NCBI GenBank assembly: GCA_944391475.1
Contig: CALXTR010000016.1
Span: 1 to 35,509, forward strand
Direction of reading: 5' to 3'
DNA length: 35,509 bases
Source of the DNA: an uncultured Alphaproteobacteria bacterium
GTDB taxonomy: Bacteria > Pseudomonadota > Alphaproteobacteria > RF32 > CAG-239
Each line of letters opens with the position of its first letter. The stretch's first letter is position 1. Below are positions 1-7,339 of this stretch, piece after piece. Below the pieces are notes generated by a model that saw only the letters and a program-made list of their open reading frames with translations, was not told the DNA's origin and did not search any database. A program made the position numbers and the translations under genes.

Positions 1-243
1 TTGGGGTATCGGTCGACCTCGTGTGTGGGCGGAGGTGTTAAGTGTCCTTGGGATATTAGTAAAATGTATTGTAATCCCAATATGTGCAGTTTGACAATTA
101 CCAAAGAAATGTGTGACGCAGAATGTAAAGATGTGGGCGAACAGTCTTGTTTGAAAGACGGAGTGACCTATTATGCTCGTGGAACTAATGATCTTAATAC
201 AAAGAGTTTATCTATGTACCTAAGATGTGTACTGGCTTTTTAA
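1..243 (+). CDS. C-terminal part of a cysteine-rich protein, cut by the window edge
   Basis: An open frame runs from the first base to a TAA at 241-243. The TTG at base 1 is not a credible start because no upstream sequence is visible, so this is probably the 3' end of a longer gene. The 80 visible residues contain eight cysteines (residues 8, 15, 24, 29, 38, 42, 50, 76) with many Gly, Ser, Thr and Asn. This suggests a secreted or surface protein held by disulfides. I do not recognise the family. A good terminator at 294-332 follows, which supports a real transcript ending here. It is one of the few plus-strand genes left of the origin. Confidence 0.5.
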   Translation: MGYRSTSCVGGGVKCPWDISKMYCNPNMCSLTITKEMCDAECKDVGEQSCLKDGVTYYARGTNDLNTKSLSMYLRCVLAF

Positions 244-293
244 TGACAAAGTTTGGGTAACAAGTATTATTATGTTTTTTTCTTTCTCCGAGG

Positions 294-332
294 CTCCGAC
301 AGTGGCTTTTGCGCTGTCGGAGTGCTTTTTTA
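294..332 (+). terminator. Rho-independent terminator after the cysteine-rich gene
   Basis: A perfect 9-bp inverted repeat, CTCCGACAG (294-302) and CTGTCGGAG (314-322), encloses an 11-nt loop and is followed by TGC and a run of seven T. It lies about 50 bp after the stop at 243. Confidence 0.85.
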
Positions 333-361
333 TTTCAAGTTATATGTTTTTTGATAGATAT

Positions 362-477
362 CCCCCAGTAAACTGGGGGTTCTATAACAGCTACAAACCT
401 TACGGTTTGACCACGCTCGTTGGCGTGGAGCGGTGTTGTTCCAACACCTTGGCATTCAGCCCCGAGTAAACTCGGGG
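362..477 (+). mobile_element. Five consecutive small hairpins; possible IS200/IS605-type remnant or structured RNA
   Basis: Five perfect stem-loops follow one another in 116 bp: 362-379 (8 bp), 394-409 (6 bp, loop TTAC), 411-428 (6 bp), 432-448 (7 bp, loop TTC) and 460-477 (8 bp). The outer two share one design: C-rich arm, GTAAAC centre, G-rich arm (CCCCCAGTAAACTGGGGG and CCCCGAGTAAACTCGGGG). IS200/IS605 elements carry such subterminal hairpins at both ends, and their TnpB guide RNAs are chains of small hairpins near the right end. No tnpA or tnpB frame is present, so this would be a non-autonomous copy, a remnant or a free-standing RNA gene. TTTTCTG follows the last hairpin, so a plus-strand RNA ending there is possible. 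The strand and class are inferred; the hairpins are directly visible. Confidence 0.5.
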
Positions 478-498
478 TTTTCTGTAAGGCAACTAATA

Positions 499-542
499 AA
501 TATTTCCCCCTTAATTGCCATGCAACTAAAGGGGAAAATATT
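499..542. repeat. Imperfect 12-bp inverted repeat downstream of cvpA
   Basis: AATATTTCCCCC (499-510) pairs with GGGGAAAATATT (531-542) with one mismatch and a 20-nt spacer. With the hairpin element it fills the 334-bp gap between the cysteine-rich gene and the 3' end of cvpA. It may act as a terminator for cvpA on the minus strand, but no clear U-run follows. Confidence 0.35.
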
Positions 543-577
543 GATGATTAAGAAAAAGTTGCTTAAAGGGTTATCGC

Positions 578-1345
578 CTACTCTATCGTATTTTCAATCA
601 GGCGGTCCAAATTGGCTCTTTCGTGATTGTTATAGCCATCTTCTTCCGCCTTTCCTTTGCCAGAATCGTTTTTAAGCCGCTCTGAGGCCTTTTTTATCTG
701 GGGGCGAGCCAACTTGTCAAAAAGCTCTTCGGCATCGTCTCCGGGGCGCTTATACGACTTTTTAGCCGGTTCGGATTTTTTGGGCTCGGAAACTTCTTTC
801 TCTTCTTCCTCACCTTCTTCCTCGCTCCTCTTTTCTCCCCAGGTGCGGGCTTTTTCTCTTATCTCAAGCAATGTCTCTTCCGGTAGCATTTCTTCTAACG
901 GTGTGGCAAATTTGCCTGCTAACTGATAATATTTTGATTCTTGCAAAACTTCCGGCTGGGTCTTTTCGGGCATCATCCAACCAATCATTATATTAAACAA
1001 TATTACCAGCAAAAAGGCTCGTGCAACACCAAAAAATAATCCTAACATCCGATCTATTGTGCTCAATTTGGAGTTTCTGATGTCTTTTATCAAACCTGTG
1101 GTGGCAAAATACCACAGCAGCATAAATACAATTAAAATCAATGCCGCCGTGACTACTGATGACATCCAGCCTCCAACCACATATTCTTCTATAACCGGCT
1201 CAAATATCGGCAATAAGTATATAATTGCAATAATCGCAAATACCCATCCAATGATGGATAATACTTCCTTGACTAATCCGCGGTTTAAGGCGATTAGGGC
1301 CGAAATTCCCATGATTATCAAGATTATTACATCAACATTATTCAT
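578..1345 (-). CDS. cvpA: CvpA family inner-membrane protein
   Basis: CvpA proteins are small multispanning inner-membrane proteins linked to colicin V production, envelope stress and purF-associated phenotypes; their biochemical role is not settled. The first ~130 residues hold four hydrophobic segments, starting with the typical N-terminus (VDVIILIIMGISALIALNRG), then a conserved-looking STIDRMLGLFFGVARAF stretch. The remaining ~120 residues form a hydrophilic tail with a glutamate-rich run (about 175-190) and many Lys/Glu. That tail makes the protein longer (255 aa) than the usual 160-180 aa and is probably disordered in the cytoplasm. The ATG at 1345 has AAGGAAA just upstream. It is the last gene of the minus-strand directon, 15 bp after radA. 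Confidence 0.85.
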   Translation of the reverse strand: MNNVDVIILIIMGISALIALNRGLVKEVLSIIGWVFAIIAIIYLLPIFEPVIEEYVVGGWMSSVVTAALILIVFMLLWYFATTGLIKDIRNSKLSTIDRMLGLFFGVARAFLLVILFNIMIGWMMPEKTQPEVLQESKYYQLAGKFATPLEEMLPEETLLEIREKARTWGEKRSEEEGEEEEKEVSEPKKSEPAKKSYKRPGDDAEELFDKLARPQIKKASERLKNDSGKGKAEEDGYNNHERANLDRLIENTIE

Positions 1346-1360
1346 TGCCGATTTCCTTCT

Positions 1361-2731
1361 TTAGTTAAACATATTTATCAGTCGTTGGACGTTGCCGATT
1401 TCGTATATATTCAAATCATAGCTCTTGGCATTGTCTTTGCTATGGCGCGGCGGTGTAACAACACTCGAAAATCCCAGTTTTCGCGCTTCTTTCATTCGTA
1501 AAGACGGCTGGCTGACCGCCCTCACCTCTCCTGACAAACCAATCTCTCCAAAAATTACCATATCATGCGGTAGAGGTTTGTTGGTCAAAGATGAAATTAC
1601 CGCCATGGCAACCGCTAAATCTGCTGCAGGTTCGGTTATCCGCAAACCTCCGGCAATGTTTAAGTAAACATCTTGTGAGCTTAAGTTCATGCCGCATCGC
1701 GCTTCTAATACCGCCAAAACCATGGCTAAGCGGTTGCTGTCCCAGCCGACGACTGCGCGTTTGGGGCTCGAATATCCGGTCGGGCTGACCAAAGCTTGTA
1801 TCTCTACTAAAACCGGTCTTGAACCCTCAATGCCGGCAAAAACACAAGAACCAGATATATTGCCTTGCCTTTCGGCCAAAAACAGTGCGGAGGGATTTTC
1901 AACCTCGACTAACCCCTGATCTTGCATTTCAAAAACGCCAATCTCGTCTGTGGCTCCATAGCGGTTCTTTACTGCTCGCAAAATTCGGAAATGATGACCA
2001 CGCTCGCCTTCAAAGTACAAAACCGTATCAACCATGTGCTCCAAAACTCTTGGGCCGGCAATGGAGCCTTGTTTGGTGACATGACCAACCAAAAACAAGG
2101 TAAAACCTTTCTTTTTGGCCAGTTTTATCAGCTCATAACTACATGCTCTTACTTGCGCCACACTGCCCGGAGTGGACTCTACTTCCTCCAAATACATGGT
2201 TTGGATAGAATCTATTATCACCACCGCGGCATTTGATTTTTCCAAAGTGGCAATAATATCCTTAATATCTGTAGCACTGGCCAATTTGACCGGAGCTTTT
2301 TCCAAGCCCAAACGTTTGGCGCGAATCCGCACCTGATCAATTGCCTCTTCACCAGAGATATAATAACATTCGGGCTTGCTCGGAAGTTCTGCAACTTTGG
2401 CGCAGGTTTGCAATAATAAGGTAGATTTGCCTATTCCGGGATCACCTCCAACCAAAATGACTGAGCCTGCTACCAAACCCCCTCCGCAAACACGATCCAA
2501 TTCTTTTATGGAGGTGGTTAATCTATCTAATTTTTCTTGGCTGCCGCTTAGAGGTACAAAGTCTATAATCTGTCCTTTGCGTTTGCTAGGAAGGTTTGAA
2601 AAACCCTCGCCGCCGACTTTTTCTTCAATAATGGAATTCCACTCGCCGCAGGCATCGCATTTTCCCTGCCAACGCGGATACACCGTGCCGCAGTTCTGAC
2701 AAACAAACTCACTTCCACCTCGTTTGGCCAT
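1361..2731 (-). CDS. radA: DNA repair protein RadA (Sms)
   Basis: RadA is a RecA-like hexameric ATPase that promotes branch migration in recombination and repair. All hallmark parts are visible: an N-terminal zinc finger (C11, C14, C25, C28), a Walker A motif GGDPGIGKST at 95-104, the RadA-specific KNRYG motif near residue 255, and a C-terminal Lon-protease-like domain. The length of 456 aa is normal. The MAKRGGSEFVCQNCG start is typical of the family. The gene is one base downstream of mlaF and 15 bp upstream of cvpA; radA-cvpA is a common alphaproteobacterial pair. Confidence 0.97.
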   Translation of the reverse strand: MAKRGGSEFVCQNCGTVYPRWQGKCDACGEWNSIIEEKVGGEGFSNLPSKRKGQIIDFVPLSGSQEKLDRLTTSIKELDRVCGGGLVAGSVILVGGDPGIGKSTLLLQTCAKVAELPSKPECYYISGEEAIDQVRIRAKRLGLEKAPVKLASATDIKDIIATLEKSNAAVVIIDSIQTMYLEEVESTPGSVAQVRACSYELIKLAKKKGFTLFLVGHVTKQGSIAGPRVLEHMVDTVLYFEGERGHHFRILRAVKNRYGATDEIGVFEMQDQGLVEVENPSALFLAERQGNISGSCVFAGIEGSRPVLVEIQALVSPTGYSSPKRAVVGWDSNRLAMVLAVLEARCGMNLSSQDVYLNIAGGLRITEPAADLAVAMAVISSLTNKPLPHDMVIFGEIGLSGEVRAVSQPSLRMKEARKLGFSSVVTPPRHSKDNAKSYDLNIYEIGNVQRLINMFN

Positions 2732-2732
2732 A

Positions 2733-3497
2733 TTATACCTCTACTTTTATCGGTCCTTGCGAACAACCGTTAATAAACTGGCAGACATAAGGATCGGTTG
2801 TTTTATCCATTTCTTTGACCGTACCCTGCCAGATGATTTTGCCTTTATACAACATGGCTATTCTATCAGCAATTTTGCGGGCTGAAGCCATATCGTGAGT
2901 AATGGTCAGAGCGGTTGCTCCCAAGCCTTTGACCGATTCAATAATCAAATCATTAATTACGTCGGCCATTATCGGATCCAAACCGGTGGTCGGTTCGTCA
3001 AAGAAAATTATTTCCGGGCGAGTGGCAATGGCACGAGCCAAGCCTACACGCTTTTGCATACCGCCGGACAATTCTGATGGAGACAAATCAGCAACATCGG
3101 GAGCTAGACCTACTTGGCGCAAAACTCGAATAGCTTCGTTTTTAGCTTGCTTTTTGTTCATTTTCTGATTTTCAAGCAAGCCAAAAGCAACATTCTCCCA
3201 TACGCTTAAGCTATCAAACAAAGCTCCGCCTTGGAACAGCATGCCCATTTTGGAGTGCATTTCCTCTTTCTCACTTTCTTTGAGACCGACAACTTCTTGC
3301 TCATCAATCAATATGGAACCGGCATCGGGTTGTAGTAATCCCTGAATGCATTTAATCAGCACCGATTTACCGGTACCAGACCCTCCTATCACCACCAAAG
3401 ATTCACCTTTGCGAATGTCTAAGTCTAAGCCATCTAAAACAACCTTCTTGCCAAAGGCTTTTTTAAGACCGGAAATTTTTATTTTTGTATCTGACAT
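2733..3497 (-). CDS. mlaF: ABC transporter ATPase, MlaF type
   Basis: This is the ATP-binding subunit of the Mla phospholipid transporter, which acts in the inner membrane with MlaE and an MCE protein (MlaD) to maintain outer-membrane lipid asymmetry. Walker A GGSGTGKS lies at 38-45, followed by a Q-loop, the signature LSGGMQKRVGLARA, Walker B IIFFDEPTTGLDP and the switch histidine in ITHDM. The length of 254 aa is standard. It lies 12 bp after mlaE, so the two are co-transcribed. No mlaD follows; radA comes next, so the MCE subunit must be encoded elsewhere. Confidence 0.92.
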   Translation of the reverse strand: MSDTKIKISGLKKAFGKKVVLDGLDLDIRKGESLVVIGGSGTGKSVLIKCIQGLLQPDAGSILIDEQEVVGLKESEKEEMHSKMGMLFQGGALFDSLSVWENVAFGLLENQKMNKKQAKNEAIRVLRQVGLAPDVADLSPSELSGGMQKRVGLARAIATRPEIIFFDEPTTGLDPIMADVINDLIIESVKGLGATALTITHDMASARKIADRIAMLYKGKIIWQGTVKEMDKTTDPYVCQFINGCSQGPIKVEV

Positions 3498-3509
3498 GGT
3501 AGCTCCTTG

Positions 3510-4301
3510 TTATTTGGAGAAGAAAACTTCGGTAATGATGTAGTTGAAAATCAAAATCAAAATGGAGGCTGAAACTACTGCATTAGTAGTAGCTGTACCC
3601 ACACCTTGGGCACCACCTTTAGATTTGTAACCATTATAGCAGCCCATTAAGGAAATGATAAAACCAAACACTGCTGCTTTGACCACACCGGTGGTGATAT
3701 CCAAAGCTTGCAGCTCCTGCAGGGTGGCATTAATGTAGTTAGCCGGGTTAAAGCCAAGTTTATACACACCGACTACATAGCCACCGAAAATACCAATTAC
3801 ATCACCAATTAAAACCAAAATCGGCAAGACCACAACGCCAGCAATTAATCTCGGTGCAACCAAATATTTGAACGGGTTGGTCGACAATGTCACTAAAGCA
3901 TCAATTTGTTCGGTAACTCTCATGGTACCAATTTCTGCTGCCATGGCCGCACCGATACGTCCGGCAACCATCAAGGCCGAAAGCACCGGAGCCAGCTCGC
4001 GGGTTACCGAAATCAGCACTACGCTTGCAACCGTACTTTCCGCACCAAAGCTGGCAAAGCCGGAATAGCTCTGCAAAGCAATGACCATACCGGCAAAAAT
4101 GGTGGTTAAACCTACAACCGGCAAAGAATAGAACCCAATATCAATCATTTGTTTGAACAACAAGCGACCATAAAACGGCGGGGTGACGCTATGATACAAG
4201 GACTGAGCAATAAAAATTGACAATTCACCAATGCGGGTAATGAATTTTACCAGTGGCTTGCCTTGTCTTCTTAAAAATTTTTCGATTGCACGTAAAAGCA
4301 T
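3510..4301 (-). CDS. mlaE: ABC transporter permease, MlaE type
   Basis: This is the inner-membrane permease of the Mla phospholipid system. The 263 residues match the MlaE family in length and layout: an amphipathic N-terminus, then about five hydrophobic segments with the conserved central block around ARE-like RVTEQIDAL and the stretch RELAPVLSALMVAGRIGAAMAAE. The ATG at 4301 has a GAGAG ribosome-binding site. It is immediately upstream of mlaF and 88 bp downstream of hprK. The function is firmly assigned at family level; the lipid and direction of transport cannot be read from the sequence. Confidence 0.92.
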   Translation of the reverse strand: MLLRAIEKFLRRQGKPLVKFITRIGELSIFIAQSLYHSVTPPFYGRLLFKQMIDIGFYSLPVVGLTTIFAGMVIALQSYSGFASFGAESTVASVVLISVTRELAPVLSALMVAGRIGAAMAAEIGTMRVTEQIDALVTLSTNPFKYLVAPRLIAGVVVLPILVLIGDVIGIFGGYVVGVYKLGFNPANYINATLQELQALDITTGVVKAAVFGFIISLMGCYNGYKSKGGAQGVGTATTNAVVSASILILIFNYIITEVFFSK

Positions 4302-4389
4302 AGAAATTCTCTCATCTGTTAAATCAATTTGTGAGCATATTAGAACTAACTGCCCCGAAAATCAACAAACTTATCAAACTCATCACAAG

Positions 4390-4818
4390 CTATTTTACAG
4401 CTCTTGGCCAACTTAGTGCTGCAATGATTTTTTCTGCGGCAGAAACCTCAAAGCTAAAAAGCTTTATCAACGGAAGCTTTACTCCTTCATATTCCCAGTT
4501 TTTGGGCTCGGGAAAGCGCTCAAGTTCGGATAAATCCCCTACCAGCTCAACGACCAAATCTAACTTGTTTTGACTAACAAACGGCAACTGCAAAATTCCA
4601 ACCCCACGAACTTCTAGCATACCTTCCAATATCTTAGGGGCGGAGGCAAAAATTGTTTCACGGGAAACATTTAAATATACTCTATCATCAGCCACTAAAA
4701 CAGCATCATAATTTTTAATCAAACGCAAGCATAAGTCTGACTTTCCTCGGCCAGACCCGCCTAACAACAAAATTCCCTTATCTTGCCAGGAAACGCAAGA
4801 GGCATGAATGTTGCTCAT
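4390..4818 (-). CDS. hprK: HPr kinase/phosphorylase, short alphaproteobacterial form
   Basis: HprK phosphorylates a serine of the phosphocarrier HPr in PTS-type regulation. This protein is only 142 aa and contains just the C-terminal kinase core: P-loop GGSGRGKS at 20-27, then the HprK-like EVRGVGILQLPF region around 75. The short form without the N-terminal domain is normal in Alphaproteobacteria, so it is not a truncation. The start codon overlaps the tsaE stop (ATGA). A parS-like sequence (4654-4669) lies inside the gene and encodes NVSRET at about residues 49-54. No HPr or PTS gene is visible in the window. Confidence 0.88.
   Translation of the reverse strand: MSNIHASCVSWQDKGILLLGGSGRGKSDLCLRLIKNYDAVLVADDRVYLNVSRETIFASAPKILEGMLEVRGVGILQLPFVSQNKLDLVVELVGDLSELERFPEPKNWEYEGVKLPLIKLFSFEVSAAEKIIAALSWPRAVK
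4654..4669. promoter_or_regulatory. Degenerate parS-like site inside hprK
   Basis: TGTTTCACGGGAAACA differs from the palindromic parS consensus TGTTTCACGTGAAACA by one central base. It reads as VSRET in HprK, the same peptide produced by the other two parS sites. It is about 3 kb from parB. The central mismatch may weaken ParB binding. Confidence 0.55.
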
Positions 4819-5303
4819 TTACCGCCCTCGCCTAATTGCGCCAAGCGTTGGCGTTTTTCTTCTGAAGTGGTACTAATGCTTATCTTTCGCCCCTCGCCTT
4901 CCGGCTGAAACTCCACCCGAAATATATTGCGCGGTAAATAAACTCCCATACGCTCGGGCCACTCAATTAGGCAAGCGCCATCATAGAGCGCATCTTCCAT
5001 GCCAATCTCAAAAATTTCTTCCGGACTTTTTAGGCGGTACAAGTCAAAGTGATAAATTTCAAAATCAGCCCCCTCATAACTTTGCAGCAAGGTAAAAGTC
5101 GGGCTCGGGACTTCCATGGCGCCGCTTAGCTCTTGTATGAAAGCTCGAGCTAAAACACTTTTTCCCATCCCTAAAGTGCCAAATAGCGCAAATGTATCGC
5201 CTCTTTTAGCTATATGAGCCAGTTTTTTACCAAGCGCAATGGTGTCGCTTTCAGAGCTGCTAATATATTCAAAATCATTACTTTCCATGCCTAAAATCCC
5301 CAT
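4815..5303 (-). CDS. tsaE: tRNA threonylcarbamoyladenosine biosynthesis ATPase TsaE
   Basis: TsaE is the small ATPase that works with TsaB and TsaD to make t6A37 in ANN-decoding tRNAs. The P-loop GTLGMGKS is at 42-49, followed by SPTFTLLQSYEG and the FDLYRLKSPEEIFEIGMEDAL stretch typical of the family, then LIEWPERMG. It is 162 aa from the first ATG at 5303; an alternative ATG at 5288 (MESNDFEY) lies just after the upstream stop and has GGGGA about 8 nt before it, so the true start is uncertain. It overlaps the SNase-like gene at its start and hprK at its end. The partner gene tsaD is at 25673-26752. Confidence 0.93.
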   Translation of the reverse strand: MGILGMESNDFEYISSSESDTIALGKKLAHIAKRGDTFALFGTLGMGKSVLARAFIQELSGAMEVPSPTFTLLQSYEGADFEIYHFDLYRLKSPEEIFEIGMEDALYDGACLIEWPERMGVYLPRNIFRVEFQPEGEGRKISISTTSEEKRQRLAQLGEGGK

Positions 5304-6214
5304 ATGCCTTTCTTTTTGGGTTCTTTGGGTTTGATTATCTTAATGTCGGGTTTTTGGGTTTTTAGAACCCGCCAATCTTCCGGTCGATAAAAACTACCGC
5401 TCCATAAGCCATTTTTATTGCGGCGAGCCTCTTGCTCATAGGGAACATAAATATCGGTGTATTTAGTGGCAGCTAACGCCCAACCAGAAGTTACAAGTGC
5501 AGCACCTAAGTCATATTCTCCCAAGAAACACACCCCAGCCATATTACCGCGTTGGTCTTGTTGCATAACCCGACATTCCAGCTCATAGTCTAATATCCAA
5601 TCTCTCAGCCAGGTGGCGGCCTTCTGACCGCATTTATAGGAGCGCTTGTTCTTATCGGCGCAGGTCTGGTCGGTATCAGGGGCATCAATCCCATATAATC
5701 TAAAATAATATCCCTGAATATTTAGCGTATCACCCCTAACAACTCGTGCAGAACTGCGGATAAGCGGATAATTCTCAATGGATGGGGCGCGTCGTTGTGG
5801 AGAAGAACCAAATTTTTCAGATATATTATCAACAAAACTGCCTATCTTATCTCCGGCGGTTTCCTCATCTTCTTGTTCTATGCCTCCAGGTGGCGGCAAT
5901 GGCTGGCTATAGTTTTGTGGCTTTTGCCCTAAAAAACTTTTAAGATTGGTACCGATATTACCAATACCGCCATTAAAAGCCCCGATAGCATACAAAATAA
6001 ACAACGATATACCCGCGAAAATTAAAAATGAGGGCAAGCAACCCATAGCACGCCAAGCCATTTTCAAAAACAAATACAAAACAACCAGACCGATAAACAG
6101 CCCGATAAACCCGCCGCCTTGCAGCAATACATTTTGACTCTGAGTTCCGGCGCCACCCCACAAAATGAGTAAAACCGCACCTAATCCATACAGAAATTTT
6201 TTTACAAACATCAT
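5291..6214 (-). CDS. Membrane-anchored staphylococcal-nuclease-like (thermonuclease) protein
   Basis: The N-terminal ~90 residues form about three hydrophobic segments, followed by a Pro/Glu/Gly linker and, from about residue 155, an SNase-type OB-fold domain. Visible motifs are VVRGDTLNI (metal-site Asp), FRLYGIDAPDTDQ (Arg and Asp of the active site; the usual Glu after AP is Asp here) and DQRGNMAGVCFLG followed by GWALAATKYTD. The fold probably faces the periplasm. SNase proteins cut DNA or RNA with calcium, but activity is not certain given the Glu-to-Asp change. It has GGAG before the ATG at 6214 and heads the directon running down to cvpA. Confidence 0.78.
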   Translation of the reverse strand: MMFVKKFLYGLGAVLLILWGGAGTQSQNVLLQGGGFIGLFIGLVVLYLFLKMAWRAMGCLPSFLIFAGISLFILYAIGAFNGGIGNIGTNLKSFLGQKPQNYSQPLPPPGGIEQEDEETAGDKIGSFVDNISEKFGSSPQRRAPSIENYPLIRSSARVVRGDTLNIQGYYFRLYGIDAPDTDQTCADKNKRSYKCGQKAATWLRDWILDYELECRVMQQDQRGNMAGVCFLGEYDLGAALVTSGWALAATKYTDIYVPYEQEARRNKNGLWSGSFYRPEDWRVLKTQKPDIKIIKPKEPKKKGIWGF

Positions 6215-6309
6215 TTTTAATCTCCGCGCGCTGTTGTATTTTCTTTATAGCGATATTTGGTAAATATATTCTTACTTTGTTGTTAAATACTCTCGATTTT
6301 AGCTTGTTT

Positions 6310-6356
6310 TATCCCCCATTTGTTTTACAATGTGGGTAAACAATTTAAGGGGGATA
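6310..6356 (+). promoter_or_regulatory. thyX leader: inverted repeat covering the ribosome-binding site
   Basis: TATCCCCC (6310-6317) is a perfect 8-bp complement of GGGGGATA (6349-6356), which contains the thyX Shine-Dalgarno sequence. A possible promoter, TTGTTT at 6304-6309 and TACAAT at 6326-6331 (16-bp spacer), would start transcription inside the repeat and leave the ribosome-binding site free. A promoter further upstream would produce a leader able to mask it. Confidence 0.35.
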
Positions 6357-6358
6357 AT

Positions 6359-7009
6359 ATGGTTAAAATAATTGAACCGAGCGTAGAAATTTTTACACCG
6401 CTTAATGGTACCGAAATTTTGAAACATTTAGAGCGCTGTGCTCGCAATTGCTATAAGAGCGAAGATAAAATCACTGATGAATCTGCGCCTAAAATGATTA
6501 AAAAACTCATTGATATGGGACATGAAGCAATGATTGAGCATTTTACAATTTCGCTTAAAATTATTGCTGATACCGGTGTGCTCAAAGACATTACGCGTCA
6601 TCGTTTGGTCAGTTTTGCTGTGGAAAGCACTCGTTATTGTCTTTATTCAAAAGATAAATTCGGAAATGAAATTTCAGTTATGAAGCCGGTTAATATTCAG
6701 GAAGGTACTCCAGAATATGAAGTTTGGCTTAATTGTATGAAAGAAATTGAAAAATCTTACCTTAAAATGGCGGAACTCGGTTGTAAAGCTGATGCTTGCA
6801 GAATGCTGCTTCCGCACTCAACCAAGTCTGAAATCATTATGACCGCAAACTTGCGTGAATGGCGTCACGTGCTGCGCCTGAGAACTGCTCCGGCAGCTCA
6901 CCCAAGCGTACAACAGATTATGAAAATGGTCTTAAAAGAATTTAAGCAGAAAATTCCGGTTGTTTTTGATGATATTCCGTTGATTGAAGATGAGGCTGTT
7001 GCAGCTTAA
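6359..7009 (+). CDS. thyX: Flavin-dependent thymidylate synthase ThyX
   Basis: ThyX makes dTMP from dUMP using methylene-THF, FAD and NAD(P)H and replaces ThyA. The signature RHRxxSxxxxSxR is present as R80-H81-R82, S85, S90, R92. A C-terminal NLREWRHVLRLRTAPAAHP block matches the substrate-binding region. The ATG at 6359 follows a very strong AAGGGGG ribosome-binding site; a longer frame starting further upstream would bypass it. The length of 216 aa is normal. It stands alone on the plus strand, between a minus-strand directon and a shared terminator. Confidence 0.97.
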   Translation: MVKIIEPSVEIFTPLNGTEILKHLERCARNCYKSEDKITDESAPKMIKKLIDMGHEAMIEHFTISLKIIADTGVLKDITRHRLVSFAVESTRYCLYSKDKFGNEISVMKPVNIQEGTPEYEVWLNCMKEIEKSYLKMAELGCKADACRMLLPHSTKSEIIMTANLREWRHVLRLRTAPAAHPSVQQIMKMVLKEFKQKIPVVFDDIPLIEDEAVAA

Positions 7010-7027
7010 CTTCTTGTGTTTATTACA

Positions 7028-7061
7028 AAAAAAAGCTCCGTACTAATACGGAGCTTTTTTT
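7028..7061. terminator. Bidirectional terminator between thyX and the FTR-like gene
   Basis: A-run plus GCTCCGTA (to 7042), a 4-nt loop, then TACGGAGC (from 7047) plus a T-run form a near-perfect 15-bp stem with A/T tracts on both sides. It can terminate thyX on plus and the small gene on minus. Confidence 0.9.
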
Positions 7062-7074
7062 ATTAAGTTGAAGT

Positions 7075-7326
7075 TTATGAATTGGCGGTTTTTTGCAAAT
7101 CTGCCTTGGTGTAGCAATTGCAATGACATACACCTTTTTCTTCAATATCTTTACGGCATTGCTCAGAAATGCAGTAACGAGCAGGATTCTTGCCGTCGCA
7201 AGGGCAGCGCTGCCATTCTTGCTCACCAAACATCATCTTTTTGGCATTGGCAATTTTTTCAATGTTTTTGGTTGGGGTGTAGCCAGCTTCGGCACACCGT
7301 TGAATCATGTTATCTAAAATACTCAT
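7075..7326 (-). CDS. Small ferredoxin:thioredoxin-reductase-catalytic-like cysteine protein
   Basis: This 83-aa protein has seven conserved-looking cysteines after residue 40: C41-P-C43, C52, C57, C67-H-C69 and C71. The paired CPC and CHC motifs are the signature of the ferredoxin:thioredoxin reductase catalytic subunit, which holds a 4Fe-4S cluster next to a redox-active disulfide. In classical FTR the spacing is CPC-X16-CPC-X8-CHC. Here the middle CPC is replaced by C-X4-C, so it is a divergent member, and what it reduces is unknown. The ATG at 7326 has AGAGGA before it and is preferred over a TTG seven codons upstream. It lies 13 bp downstream of parB and probably shares its transcript. 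Confidence 0.65.
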   Translation of the reverse strand: MSILDNMIQRCAEAGYTPTKNIEKIANAKKMMFGEQEWQRCPCDGKNPARYCISEQCRKDIEEKGVCHCNCYTKADLQKTANS

Positions 7327-7339
7327 TTTAGTCCTCTTC

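Noticed and set aside
362..477. CRISPR-like array
   Set aside because: The hairpins differ in sequence and length and there are no regular spacers or direct repeats.
4390..4818. hprK as a truncated pseudogene
   Set aside because: A short kinase-only HprK is the normal alphaproteobacterial form, and the frame and start overlap are intact.
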